Source of the DNA: a virus
Reading direction: 5' to 3' (one strand)
Length of the DNA: 49,557 bases
Virus record (IMG/VR): IMGVR_UViG_3300037245_000401
Span: 1-49,557 of that record
The notes beneath the pieces were generated by a model. That model did not search any database and had not been told where the DNA came from. It was given only the letters and a program-made list of their open reading frames with translations. How positions within the stretch are numbered: position 1 is the stretch's first letter; every line of letters starts with the position of its first letter. A program made the position numbers and the translations under genes. Below are positions 29,180-38,700 of this stretch, piece after piece.

Positions 29180-29493
29180 CAAATCATTATGAAGAACTGA
29201 ATAAATATTTCTTAGAACTGTGTGACGAGCTGAAGGATGATCAAATATTCTTTCACTTTGAGCTTATGCCTCCTGAGATGGAAGAGAAATATGGAGTTGA
29301 TTACCAGCTGCTTATGGACATAGTTACGTGGTCAGGCATCACTAAATTAGAGGTGGAGAAAAATCTTACATCCGAGGCACGAAAAAGATTAGTGGCAGCT
29401 AGAATGGATCACGTATGTGAAAGTGCCATCTGTAGGTTACAAGAAATTCAAGAAAAACTTAAGGGAGAAATAAATGCCAGCAACAAAACGTAG
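29176..29493 (+). CDS. Hypothetical acidic protein in recombination cluster
   Basis: A 105-residue acidic helical protein (NHYEELNKYFLELCDELKDD start). It overlaps the previous gene by 4 bases and the Sak4-like gene by 20 bases. Its tight coupling in the exonuclease-ATPase cluster suggests a recombination accessory role, without a recognised domain. Confidence 0.58.
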   Translation: MTNHYEELNKYFLELCDELKDDQIFFHFELMPPEMEEKYGVDYQLLMDIVTWSGITKLEVEKNLTSEARKRLVAARMDHVCESAICRLQEIQEKLKGEINASNKT

Positions 29494-30391
29494 ACGTCCG
29501 GCCAGCTCTAAAAGTAACGTATCTGGTGCAGCTCAACCAGCTGCCCCGGCTACACCAGTGAAAAGATTTACGATAGGTACAGGCAGTACTGTGCGGGGTA
29601 AGAAGGTTATCATCTATGGTGGATCAGGCATGGGAAAATCATCACTGGCTGTGATGGCACCTAAGCCTATTATCATTCCACTTGATGACGGTACAGCTGA
29701 TTTACTTGATCCGTTCACAGGCAAAAAGATACAACAGGTAGAGGACTGCTATACTTTCGAGGACACCAGAGCTGCCTTGCATCAGTATGATCTATATGAC
29801 GACTTCGATACCGTGATCATTGACACTGCCACTAAGCTGCAAGACCTGAGCCATCAGTACATGTTCAAGACGATCAAGCATGAGAAGGGTCATACAGTCA
29901 GCAGTATAGAGGGCTATGGATATGGTAAGGGTTACAGTCATCTGTATGACGTGATGAAAGAAATTCTCATGGACGCTGATGAGCTTATCCATCGTGGTAA
30001 GAATGTCATCATAGTCTGTCAGCTTTCAGTTCGTAGTATACCTAATGCAGAGGGTGACGATTACTTGTGCAACACCGTGAGACTCTATCCGGGTTCCAAG
30101 AATCTACCTCCTGTATCAGATTTGTACATTGAGTGGGCTGATCATGTACTATTTATAAATCATGCCAATAAAGCAGTCAGCAATAAAAAGGTGACAGGTG
30201 ATGTGACCAGAGCAGTGTTCACAGCTGATGAGCTACACTATAAGGCTAAGTCAAGGGTACTACCCGGTGGTAAACACGTTCCGCCAGTGGTAAGCTTTGA
30301 AGCCGTGGATGATGATTCTATTTGGGCCTATTTATTTGAAGGAGAGAAGGATGAAGCGATACAAACTGCAACCTTACCGCCGGAAGAGTAG
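29474..30391 (+). CDS. Sak4-like RecA-fold ATPase (recombinase)
   Basis: A 305-residue protein. Walker A GGSGMGKS (49-56) follows a basic/Pro-rich N-tail, and Walker B is DTVIIDTA with D117. A later strand, GKNVIIVCQLS, and the lid-like region RVLPGGKHVPPV fit the AAA_24/Sak4 single-strand annealing-promoting ATPases of phages. Sak4 proteins work with an SSB; here an SSB-like gene lies just downstream. ATG 29474 has AGGGAG upstream. Confidence 0.78.
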   Translation: MPATKRRRPASSKSNVSGAAQPAAPATPVKRFTIGTGSTVRGKKVIIYGGSGMGKSSLAVMAPKPIIIPLDDGTADLLDPFTGKKIQQVEDCYTFEDTRAALHQYDLYDDFDTVIIDTATKLQDLSHQYMFKTIKHEKGHTVSSIEGYGYGKGYSHLYDVMKEILMDADELIHRGKNVIIVCQLSVRSIPNAEGDDYLCNTVRLYPGSKNLPPVSDLYIEWADHVLFINHANKAVSNKKVTGDVTRAVFTADELHYKAKSRVLPGGKHVPPVVSFEAVDDDSIWAYLFEGEKDEAIQTATLPPEE

Positions 30392-30755
30392 GAAGATCGG
30401 CAGGAATGAGCCTTGTCCATGTGGCAGGATAAGAGAGACTGATGCTATAGATGAAGATCACCTGAAGCATGCAGAGTTCAGTAGAGTGCAGTCCAATGCT
30501 GCATCTAACATAGACGATACTACCTTCAAGACAGTGGCTCGTGTTCCCATGAAGTACAAGAACTGCTGCGGTGATCCTGATAATCAGCGGTCGATGCGAG
30601 CTGTTCAGTATCACATTAGTAGCTTCATAAATAGACTAGTAGCTAAGAGGAAAAAGAAAAGCTTTATCAGTAAGCTAGCAGGATTTTTCAAGCGTGATAA
30701 GCTTGAAAAAGATAATCTCAATGACGTAAGAACAAAAAATAACAATATTGTTTAG
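30351..30755 (+). CDS. SEC-C-type zinc-binding protein with interrupted motif
   Basis: A 134-residue very basic protein starting ATG 30351 (GGAGAGAAGG upstream), overlapping the Sak4 gene by 41 bases. GRNEPCPCGRIR matches the first half of the SEC-C motif (GRNDPCPCGSGKKYKKCC). The second half, MKYKNCCGDPDNQRS, comes about 38 residues later, so the usually contiguous four-Cys site is split by an insertion. The C-terminal part is Lys/Arg-rich. It likely binds zinc and nucleic acid or protein. Confidence 0.65.
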   Translation: MKRYKLQPYRRKSRKIGRNEPCPCGRIRETDAIDEDHLKHAEFSRVQSNAASNIDDTTFKTVARVPMKYKNCCGDPDNQRSMRAVQYHISSFINRLVAKRKKKSFISKLAGFFKRDKLEKDNLNDVRTKNNNIV

Positions 30756-30767
30756 AGGGAGATTCAC

Positions 30768-31676
30768 ATGAATACAACAGGTAGTTTTAGAGGCACAGTA
30801 CTTGACGGGGCCGTGAGTGCTTCATCAGGTGGGTTTGCTCAGCTTGTGCTTAAGGTACACGCTGATGAGATGTATGACGATAGTGAAGATGCCAAGGAAT
30901 GGGGCGACTGGGGAGAGTTTGCATGGGAACCCAACGAGATTGATGACCGAGACATCACGATTTACGTGATGTTGTTCGGCGAGAAGGGTGCAACCTTCAA
31001 TGTCGATACAGTCAAAAAGATATTCGGCTGGGACGGTCAGTCACTAGGTGCCTTGGATGCCTTGGCTGTTGAAGGTGTCAAGGTACAGTGGCAGAATAAG
31101 TACCACACTTATAATGATGTCACCAAGATTCAGGCAGACTTCATCAGTGAGTTCGATGCACCACCCGGTGGATCACTCAAGAAGCTCGACGCTAAAGGTC
31201 TTGCCGAGCTGGATGCTAAATTCTCTAAGTTCCTCAAGGGTGAAGTCAAACCTGAGAAAGCTGCTACGGGTGGTAGAAAACGTCAGGCACGTAAGACTGC
31301 TACTGAAGCTACAACTGAGACACCTGCTAAGGCTGAAGAAAAAACTGAGGCACCAGTGGAAGAGAAGACGACTAAACGGACTGGCCGGGGTAAGAAAAAA
31401 GTTGAGCCTCCAGTAGAAAAGACCGAGGCACCTGCTGAAGATTCTGGTCCACCTGAAGAGAACGTGCTCGACAACGCTGGGCCATGTACAAAGGCCGAGG
31501 CATGGAAGGGTATCAATAAAAAGATACCTGATGGAGTTACTGAGGCACAAGTAGCTAGCGCGTGGACGAAAGTTATCAAGCTTATCGCTGGTGACAGAAA
31601 ACAGGCCGAGCTTTCTGACGAAGAGTGGGGAGCTGTAAAAGCTAATGTCCTTGATGACATAGGAATCCCGTTCTAA
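30768..31676 (+). CDS. SSB-like protein with acidic PF tail
   Basis: A 302-residue protein. Residues 1-150 are beta-rich (GSFRGTVLDGAVSASSGGF; FAQLVLKVHADEMYDDSED; ITIYVMLFGEKGATFN), compatible with an OB-like domain. Residues 165-245 are a Pro/Glu/Lys/Thr linker. The C-terminal domain ends DDIGIPF, close to the DDDIPF tip by which bacterial SSBs recruit partners. Together with its place between Sak4 and primase-helicase, a single-strand DNA-binding role is likely. AGGGAG lies upstream. Confidence 0.6.
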   Translation: MNTTGSFRGTVLDGAVSASSGGFAQLVLKVHADEMYDDSEDAKEWGDWGEFAWEPNEIDDRDITIYVMLFGEKGATFNVDTVKKIFGWDGQSLGALDALAVEGVKVQWQNKYHTYNDVTKIQADFISEFDAPPGGSLKKLDAKGLAELDAKFSKFLKGEVKPEKAATGGRKRQARKTATEATTETPAKAEEKTEAPVEEKTTKRTGRGKKKVEPPVEKTEAPAEDSGPPEENVLDNAGPCTKAEAWKGINKKIPDGVTEAQVASAWTKVIKLIAGDRKQAELSDEEWGAVKANVLDDIGIPF

Positions 31677-31692
31677 CTAGGAAGGTTGTTCA

Positions 31693-33999
31693 GTGAAAAT
31701 CGAAAAAGAGCTACTTGAAACCATGCAAAAAGCTTTCGCTGAAAATGTTCTCAGTGATAGCATGATTCAGCCTCTGGTTGATGAGCTGGGTGTAAGTGTA
31801 GGCTCATTGACGAGATTAGGTATCGGTTGCCGTATTGGTGACGGCGACCGTACCTACACTTTCCCAGTTAGAAATAAAAAAGGTGAGCTGGTAGGCATAC
31901 AAAGGCGGTATGAAAATGGTAAGAAGTTCTTCATCCCCGGCTCAGAGCAAGGACTGTTTTATGAGCATGAAACTGTGGCCTTGTCAGAAGCTCCTGTACG
32001 AGCAACTGAAAAAAGATTCATCAGACTTGAAGACGCAGGTGTTACTTGTCCCGTATGCGGCAAACCTGACTGGTGCCTCGTGGAGCGTGGAGATGTCAAT
32101 GATCCTTCAGCAGCTATATGCAGCAGAACTGAAGCTGGATCAGTACGGCACATAGAGAACAGTGGCTACCTCCACATACTGAAGTCTGATGGCGACACAC
32201 GTAAGAAAAAGAAGAGCACATTCAGTGAAGATGATGATTACATTCTGGTAACAGAAGGAATGTCAGACACTGCCGCTGGCATGGACCTCGGCTTCGATAC
32301 AGTGGGTAGAACCAATGCACTGTGCGGCACCAAAGAGTTGCCCGATCTGCTACGTGGTAGAAGAGTTATTATAGTAGGTGACAATGATTCAGTAGAGGCT
32401 AAAGAAGTAGGGCAACGTGGTATGAATCAGGTAGCTACTGCTCTGGTGTCTGCGTGTAAAGAGGTAGTAAAGATTCTGCCTCCGTCAGAGTTCAAGGACC
32501 TACGGGGGTGGAAGACATCTGTTAAACTTACTAAGTCACAGTTCTTGGACTGGGTACAGTCAGCTGGTAACAGCGATGACGGATCAGCTATGCTCGTAAG
32601 CGACATTGCCTATGACATCAGTAGAGGGTGGCTTGCTAAGTATCACACAGTTGACGGGTTGCCTACTGTAAGGTGGCACCGTGGCGAGTGGTCAATATAT
32701 GACGGTGAGCACTACGCTATGTGTCCTGTTGAGCAGCTGCGGGGAGAATTCTATGAGTACCTCAATGGTAAACTCTACATCAAAGACAACGGAACTACTG
32801 TACCTTACAAGCCTACACGTGCAAAGGTTAGTGATCTGCTCGACAGTATGAGCGGGCAATGTTTTATTGATCGGGATGCACCATGCTGGCTTGATGGTAG
32901 AGAAAGTCCATCACCGCTTAACATGATAATATTTAAGAATGGTATACTTGACATAGAAGAGTATGTCAAGGGTAAGATCAAGATGATCGATCCTACACCG
33001 GCACTGTTCAGTTATAATGTATTGCCATATGACTTCGACGAAGACGCTCACTCACAATTGTGGGAGGACTTTGTGGATCAGATTTTCAACGGTGACGATA
33101 AAAAGTTTGATCTGCTATCACAATGGTTCGGCTACAACTGTGTGCCTGATATGTCCTATGAGAAGTTGATGCTTCTGACAGGCAGGCCAAGATCAGGTAA
33201 GGGCACAGTGCTTAGTGCTATGACAGCTATGCTAGGCGTGGGTCAGTTCACAAGTTCCAGTTTCCAGAATCTTAATTCCGAGTTTGGCTACCAGTCATTG
33301 TACGGTAAACTTGCCGTGATCATGGGTGACGCTAAGATCGTTAAGCGCAACGATTGTGGCAGGGCACTGGAAAAGATTCTCCAGATCGTAGGTGGTGACA
33401 CTGTCGGTATCAGAAAAATGTATAAGGGAGAGCTGAAGGAGGCTAGACTAACATGTAGATTCACTATGGCTATGAACGACCTGCCAAATCTACCTGATAA
33501 TGCTAATGCACTTGGCCCTAGAATGAATGTACTTAACTTCACTAATTCCTACGTTGGCAGAGAAGACAGGAGTCTGAAACGTCGTCTGTCACATGAAGCC
33601 GAACAGGGAAAACTTATCGGCTTCGCTCTAGCAGGTTTAAAGAAGCTGAGGAATGAGCAGGCATTTGTTGTCCCTGATGACGCTACGGGCATCGTTACTC
33701 AGATGAAAGAACTTACTCAGCCAGTGTCTGCATTTGTTGAAGAGTGCTGCGAGATGATGCCCGCTGGATCAGATGAGAATGAATATCATATTGAGATAGG
33801 TGAGATGTACGATGTGTGGGCACAGTGGTGCAAGCTTACTGGTAGACAACCGGGTAATAGTAGTACGTTCGGTAGATGGATGTCGATGGCGTGCCCTACG
33901 GTGGGCACTACCCGCATTCAAGTGAAGGGCCGAAGGAGGGGAGTCTATAGAAAGATCAGACTCGCTCCATGGGTTACTAAAGAATATTTCGGGAGATAA
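31693..33999 (+). CDS. Primase-helicase (TOPRIM + D5-like SF3 ATPase)
   Basis: A 768-residue protein from GTG 31693 with AGGAAGG upstream. An internal zinc knuckle CPVCGKPDWCLV ... CSRTEAG (about 118-150) precedes a TOPRIM domain (about 183-255: ILVTEGMSDTA, IIVGDNDS). The C-terminal half is a D5/poxvirus-type SF3 helicase: Walker A TGRPRSGKGT (496-505), B-like AVIMGDAK, and sensor FTMAMNDLP. It primes and unwinds DNA for the family-A polymerase. A winged-helix-like C-terminus (NSSTFGRWMSMA ... RRRGVYRKI) follows, as in D5 proteins. Confidence 0.87.
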   Translation: MKIEKELLETMQKAFAENVLSDSMIQPLVDELGVSVGSLTRLGIGCRIGDGDRTYTFPVRNKKGELVGIQRRYENGKKFFIPGSEQGLFYEHETVALSEAPVRATEKRFIRLEDAGVTCPVCGKPDWCLVERGDVNDPSAAICSRTEAGSVRHIENSGYLHILKSDGDTRKKKKSTFSEDDDYILVTEGMSDTAAGMDLGFDTVGRTNALCGTKELPDLLRGRRVIIVGDNDSVEAKEVGQRGMNQVATALVSACKEVVKILPPSEFKDLRGWKTSVKLTKSQFLDWVQSAGNSDDGSAMLVSDIAYDISRGWLAKYHTVDGLPTVRWHRGEWSIYDGEHYAMCPVEQLRGEFYEYLNGKLYIKDNGTTVPYKPTRAKVSDLLDSMSGQCFIDRDAPCWLDGRESPSPLNMIIFKNGILDIEEYVKGKIKMIDPTPALFSYNVLPYDFDEDAHSQLWEDFVDQIFNGDDKKFDLLSQWFGYNCVPDMSYEKLMLLTGRPRSGKGTVLSAMTAMLGVGQFTSSSFQNLNSEFGYQSLYGKLAVIMGDAKIVKRNDCGRALEKILQIVGGDTVGIRKMYKGELKEARLTCRFTMAMNDLPNLPDNANALGPRMNVLNFTNSYVGREDRSLKRRLSHEAEQGKLIGFALAGLKKLRNEQAFVVPDDATGIVTQMKELTQPVSAFVEECCEMMPAGSDENEYHIEIGEMYDVWAQWCKLTGRQPGNSSTFGRWMSMACPTVGTTRIQVKGRRRGVYRKIRLAPWVTKEYFGR

Positions 34000-34316
34000 T
34001 GATGGATAATTTAGACCACAACATATGTTTCAAACGAGAAGGAAGTGCTATTAAAGTGTATATCACAACGAGATTACCTCATAAAAGTGATGAGAGTGGA
34101 GGCACTGACTTTGTTTTTTCGTACGATTGTAAATGTACTCAGTACGCAGGGCTGCTGCTGAAGTATCTGAGAGAACAACACCTTGATTCTATCGTGGCAA
34201 TACGTAAAGCAGAGTTTAAATCTGGATGGAAGCATGGTAGGGCCAAGAAAAAAGGTTTGAAGTATTACCTTGGGTGGTTCATGTCAACAATGAAACCAAT
34301 AGCCTCTCACACGTAA
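33999..34316 (+). CDS. Hypothetical basic protein
   Basis: A 105-residue protein. ATG 33999 overlaps the primase stop (TAATG), and a second ATG follows at once (34002), so the start is ambiguous by one residue. The N-terminal half is beta-rich (ICFKREGSAIKVYITTRLPH) and the C-terminus basic (KHGRAKKKGLKYYLGWF). Unknown. Confidence 0.6.
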   Translation: MMDNLDHNICFKREGSAIKVYITTRLPHKSDESGGTDFVFSYDCKCTQYAGLLLKYLREQHLDSIVAIRKAEFKSGWKHGRAKKKGLKYYLGWFMSTMKPIASHT

Positions 34317-34326
34317 GGAGGTAACT

Positions 34327-34620
34327 ATGACGATAAAAGAGGCACGGACGTTAAAAGAGGTACGTAGAAGCTACTATAAGACGCGGGCTAGGCCAGAAAC
34401 CCATGAGCTGCACGTGAGTAGAAAAGACACTATGAAGTGGCTACTGCTGTACCACAGTATGGACCTGTACGGGTTTCCCTTGGCCATGTTTGTTTCCGAA
34501 GTGCTCAGTGGGCGGTACGAGGGCCTGTGTTTTAAGGGAATACTCGTTAAACTAAATTGCGATGGACCAACTGGATTTGTAGAGAAGGGGGCTACTGATG
34601 CCAAAGATCATATTGAATAG
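34327..34620 (+). CDS. Hypothetical protein
   Basis: A 97-residue protein with AAGGAGG upstream; basic N-terminus (KEARTLKEVRRSYYKTRARP), hydrophobic middle (KWLLLYHSMDLYGFPLAMFV). It overlaps the next gene by 23 bases. No family recognised. Confidence 0.6.
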   Translation: MTIKEARTLKEVRRSYYKTRARPETHELHVSRKDTMKWLLLYHSMDLYGFPLAMFVSEVLSGRYEGLCFKGILVKLNCDGPTGFVEKGATDAKDHIE

Positions 34621-34933
34621 AGAGCAGCTGATACTGTACTTAGCTAGTCATCTGTCTTACAGGTATCTTGTCAAGGCCCTTTACGATGGTGAAGTTGAGA
34701 ACCTTGGATCATTTGACATACGTGGTAAAGCTGGATGGCTGGTGCGGATACGGACGATCATCAGCGGGAAAGATTTCTACATAGGTGTATCCCCTACATA
34801 CGGGATACTGGTTACTGATGTACCTCCGGGTTGGAAGTACTGGATAGGCAACGAGTGCGTCAACGATCTCTACCGTGGTGATCACCCAGATAAGTATTTA
34901 AAATTAAAAGAACAGGAGCTAAGCAATGGTTAA
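34598..34933 (+). CDS. Hypothetical protein
   Basis: A 111-residue protein from ATG 34598. It has an N-terminal helix (ILNREQLILYLASHLSYRYL), a beta-rich centre (GWLVRIRTIISGKDFYIGVS) and a charged C-terminal helix. It overlaps both neighbours, so translation is coupled. Unknown. Confidence 0.6.
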   Translation: MPKIILNREQLILYLASHLSYRYLVKALYDGEVENLGSFDIRGKAGWLVRIRTIISGKDFYIGVSPTYGILVTDVPPGWKYWIGNECVNDLYRGDHPDKYLKLKEQELSNG

Positions 34934-35153
34934 CTTTGCATCGAATAAGTACATAGCATTGAGGGCATTAGCACCAGAAGTCTTCAAGCTTACAGGAGTT
35001 ACTCGTGCTCCTAGCACGATGATCTCATGGGCACGCTATGGCAAGAGCAATAGGCATGGACGATTGGTGAAACTTAAATTCGTCAGGAGGCTAGGTACAA
35101 AGTATTCTACTGTTGAGTGGTTGAGGAAATTTATTAGGGAGGTGAGCGTATGA
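34926..35153 (+). CDS. Excisionase/DUF1580-like winged-HTH protein
   Basis: A 75-residue basic protein. TRAPSTMISWARYGKSNRHG, then LVKLKFVRRLGTKYSTVEWL, resembles the small MerR/excisionase-like DNA-binding pattern: recognition helix, a G-rich wing, then a strand ending in an S/T-x-E-W/A-L helix. It may be a local regulator or an architectural DNA-binding protein; no integrase is present in the genome. Confidence 0.55.
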   Translation: MVNFASNKYIALRALAPEVFKLTGVTRAPSTMISWARYGKSNRHGRLVKLKFVRRLGTKYSTVEWLRKFIREVSV

Positions 35154-35323
35154 AGATATTTAGAAACATATGTACAGGTTTAGTGGTGATGACAGTTATG
35201 TTTATTGTATTCTTCGGGATATTAGCCGTGGTAAATAACATAGCTGTTGAGTTAGAGGCATCAAGACTAGGCCAGAAGATAAACTACTGGCTAGAGCCTC
35301 CCGCAGAAGAGGTGAGCGAATAA
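35150..35323 (+). CDS. Small single-pass membrane protein
   Basis: A 57-residue frame with GGAGGTGAGC upstream, overlapping both neighbours by 1-4 bases. A basic N-terminus (MKIFRNICTG) is followed by a long hydrophobic segment (LVVMTVMFIVFFGILAVV) and an acidic tail. A small inner-membrane protein, possibly holin-like or a superinfection factor. Confidence 0.58.
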   Translation: MKIFRNICTGLVVMTVMFIVFFGILAVVNNIAVELEASRLGQKINYWLEPPAEEVSE

Positions 35324-35664
35324 TGCACACGCAATATAAGACTGCTACCATAATTACCACACATCTGAGCCATCGTTTGATGCTAATTGAACATTCACCA
35401 ACTACATTAAATAGGTTGATAGCCAGCGGTGATTACCTTGTGTGGTGTAACCACGGACAGCACAGACTGATAACTAAGCAGGTCTTGGCCGAGTACAAGA
35501 GGCTACATGACGATCACGAGCTTGCTATGTCAAGAGCAAAGTTAGACATAGGTCCATGTAAAGCAGCTATATACTGGGACGACTGTATAGTCATCCCAGA
35601 AAATATAGCCAACATATTATTTGACAGCGAGGATGATAAGCCCAGTGATGAGGGAAGCGGTTGA
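35323..35664 (+). CDS. Hypothetical protein, last rightward gene
   Basis: A 113-residue protein coupled to the previous gene (TAATG). It has a HTH-like start (SHRLMLIEHSPTTLNRLIAS) and an acidic tail. Its final 48 bases are also coding on the opposite strand (35617-35793). No family recognised. Confidence 0.62.
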   Translation: MHTQYKTATIITTHLSHRLMLIEHSPTTLNRLIASGDYLVWCNHGQHRLITKQVLAEYKRLHDDHELAMSRAKLDIGPCKAAIYWDDCIVIPENIANILFDSEDDKPSDEGSG

Positions 35665-35793
35665 TCCCAATAAGACAATAGTGGCGGCCCAGTGATGACG
35701 CAGATGCGTTGTTAACTGGGCTGCTAAATTATCCTGCTTCATTTCAATTCTGGTTAGCATTACCTTGACTGACTCACTCTTTTTCTCTGCCAT
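35617..35793 (-). CDS. Small membrane protein, holin or XhlA-like candidate
   Basis: A 58-residue leftward frame. Its ATG (35793) overlaps the stop of the 1375-residue virion gene (TAATG). A charged helical N-terminus (MAEKKSESVKVMLTRIEMKQ) is followed by one hydrophobic segment (AATIVLLGSTASLITGLIIL) and a short AVK end. The layout (coiled N-terminus, single TM, at the end of the late operon) recalls XhlA/holin-associated proteins. It is the last leftward gene and overlaps the last rightward gene antisense by 48 bases. Confidence 0.6.
   Translation of the reverse strand: MAEKKSESVKVMLTRIEMKQDNLAAQLTTHLRHHWAATIVLLGSTASLITGLIILAVK
35684..35724. terminator. Hairpin at the convergence of the two transcription units
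   Basis: GCGGCCCAGT pairs with ACTGGGCTGC (10 bp, one G-T) and encloses an inner ACGC/GCGT stem. It lies 20 bases after the last rightward stop and inside the leftward 58-residue gene. There is no T-run on either strand, so it may act as a bidirectional pause or dsRNA processing site. Confidence 0.45.
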
Positions 35794-38700
35794 TAGTACT
35801 TTACCCCCGGTGTTTCATTAGATTTTTTCTTAGACTTCAAAGCGTATTTACTCCACACTAATTCGCGGAAGTCTTCTGTCTCTCCAGTAGCTAAGTTCCA
35901 CGCGCCTTCAGCAGTGGTAACTGCCTGTAACGGCACCCTTCCACCTGACCATGCGCCAATAGTCCTCGCACCATACTTCGCTATCTTCTTAGGATCACCA
36001 CGTTTTATAGCTGATGCCAGCCTACCAGTCTCAAGCATAGGCGTGGTAGCAATATTATTCGATGGTCCCCAGTCACCAGCAAGTACGTTGTAAGCTAGGC
36101 GACCAAGAAAAACGAACGGTGATAGCAAGTGTGCAGCCATGTCCTTCATTATTTCTCCGGCAGACTCAGGCGGACGACCTCTTGAGATCATACCCAGCAG
36201 TAATGCTGGCATGATCTGTGACACCATCAACCTATAAGCCATTTGCGTGTTGTTAATATTCTTAGCCTTGCGCTCACCAAATATGTTGTACCACAGCATC
36301 TGACCATTCTGATTAACCTGATTCTGAAATATAGTCAGGGTCTTCTCAAATTCACTACCCCTGAAGTACGTAGGCAGATCGACTGCATTAGCCATAGGCT
36401 GCGTATCCTGAACTACGCCATCGGCAAACTGTACTGACTCCTTCTCATTCATGCCTTCACTCTGTGACAACTGGTATGCCGAGTACCACACAGCAGTAGT
36501 AGTGTGCTGATCAATATTCATGGCGAATCGCATTGATATTGGTGATAGCTTCTTGCCCTGATAAAATTTCCTGACTGATTTCTTGTCCCACGCTGCGCGG
36601 AGATCACGGTTCCAGTCTCTTGTCTTCATCAGGGTAGACTTGCCTTTAACTTCTGCCTGCATCTTAGCAAAATTGGCAGGTGTAGCCCCCTTGGTGAGAT
36701 TAGCTATGACCAACGGTATCATCTTAGGACTAGCGAGCATACCTTGCAAGGACGATACACCCTGCTTACCTGCTAGTAGTATCTTAAAGCCCACCACGTA
36801 GTTCATACTGCTGGTCCTCAACCACTTGAGCATGGGAGCAAACGCTGAAGAATCATAGGCAGCTTTGCCACGCACTGAATCTTGTAGCCACCTGCTCATC
36901 AGCTTAGAGCCATGACCATAAGTGACATTGTTGAGGTTGTTCTTAAACCCACGATGGTTCAAGATTGATCCTACCTTAGTAGCAACTGGTGCCATAGCCT
37001 TAAATCGTTCAATAGATTTAGTTGCTCTTGCGTGTATAACAAACACATTTAGCTCAAGCTGCCTTCTAGCCCTTGGTTTACGTGCTATCGCACGCTCTTC
37101 ACCGGGTACGTGTTTACCTTCACCGAGCTGCTGGGTCAGACCTTCAAGGAAGTCAGGACTATCAAGTCCATCCTTATCCATCACGAATGCAGTGATATAG
37201 TTATCCTCTTTGACCAGACCTTTAACCCCGGTAGCCTTGGCAATGGCCTCAAATTCGTACCATCCATGCTCAAAGTAGCCAGTAATCTCTGCCACGACTG
37301 CCATTTCGGCAGGTGTCTCTTCGACAGATTTGACAACTTTGTCAATTTCACTCTGCTCTAGGCTAGCAAGTAAGTGATTAGCGGTCTTTTCATTCTTAGA
37401 TAGTGCGTAGACGCCTATACGTTCAGCAGTGGTCAGCTTATCCTTGATGCCAATGTCCTTAACTTCCAGCATCATACTGTCAATATCTATGCCCTGTTGC
37501 TCAAAAGAACCCTTCATGCTCTCCATGACAGATGTGAAATTAGACACAGCTTTGGACTCAGCGTTACGCACAGCTCTGAATATGTACCGGGTGAATGGGC
37601 CGTCCTCTTCGTAGTTGTCAAGTGCTCTGGTGATACGACGGACTCTTGAGTTGTTCAGGAAGTAGAAGGATACTCCACGCTTAATATCGTACAGGGCTTT
37701 CCTCATCGTTGTCATGGTGCGCCTGTCACGTCTGGTAAGAGCTGGCTTCTGTACACGTTCACGCATCTTAGCCATCAGCTCACCAACAGGCGTGGTGTCA
37801 ATGCCTTCTATATTAGCACCCTGCTCTTTAGCTTCACGCTCAAGGAACATCATCACCTGCTCACGCTGCGCGGGGACCATCTGGGTGAGTGACTCTTTAC
37901 CAGTGATCCTCTTCTGTATTGCGCGACGTTTGACAATGTCATAGCCGAGCAGATCAGATAGATTATGCACACGGTTCATAACTTCTTTTTTCGTCAACAC
38001 CTTGCCTTCGATGGGTGCCGTGTCACGGTCAAGCAATGATACAAGATTCTTTCTGTTCTTGGACAGGAATTTTAATTCTTTCTCCTGCATGAATGTCAAG
38101 TCTCGCTTGGCTCTAGTCTCAGATAATTTTCTGTATCTTACCTCAGCGTTATCTAATTTCTGCTGAGCGTCATGAGATGTCAGGCCATATTCTTTAGCAG
38201 TGCTGTCAGTCTCTTCGTCCAGCTGGATAGACATAATTCTTTTTCTTTCGTCCATGGCTAGTCGAGCGATCCTCTGTTCGTTCTGCATCTGCGCACCTTG
38301 CGTGTACAGGTCATAACTTTGCGAGCGTTTCTTTTTAGACATACCTTCTAATGCCTGAGCTTGAGACTGCGACCATTCTTCAAAGCCCATGACCTCGTGC
38401 TGCACAGGTATAGTCTCACCTGTCTCAAGATTAAATACAGATGACTGGTTGTTACGAAGTCCCAGTTCCATAGCTTCGGCCTGAGTCTTAGCTACCTGAA
38501 CTATATCTATATGAGACTGGTTGCTCTCTTTGTCATACCACGTATTTACTTGTGCGTTAGGAGCAGCCAGCTCCTGAGCATGTTCTACTTGGAATTCAGT
38601 TATCTGATCAGGTGTAATCACTTCACCTTCTATGACTACTTCTGTGCCGGTATCTACTGGGAAACCCTGAGTCAGTGACCTACCTGTCTGCTTACTGACC

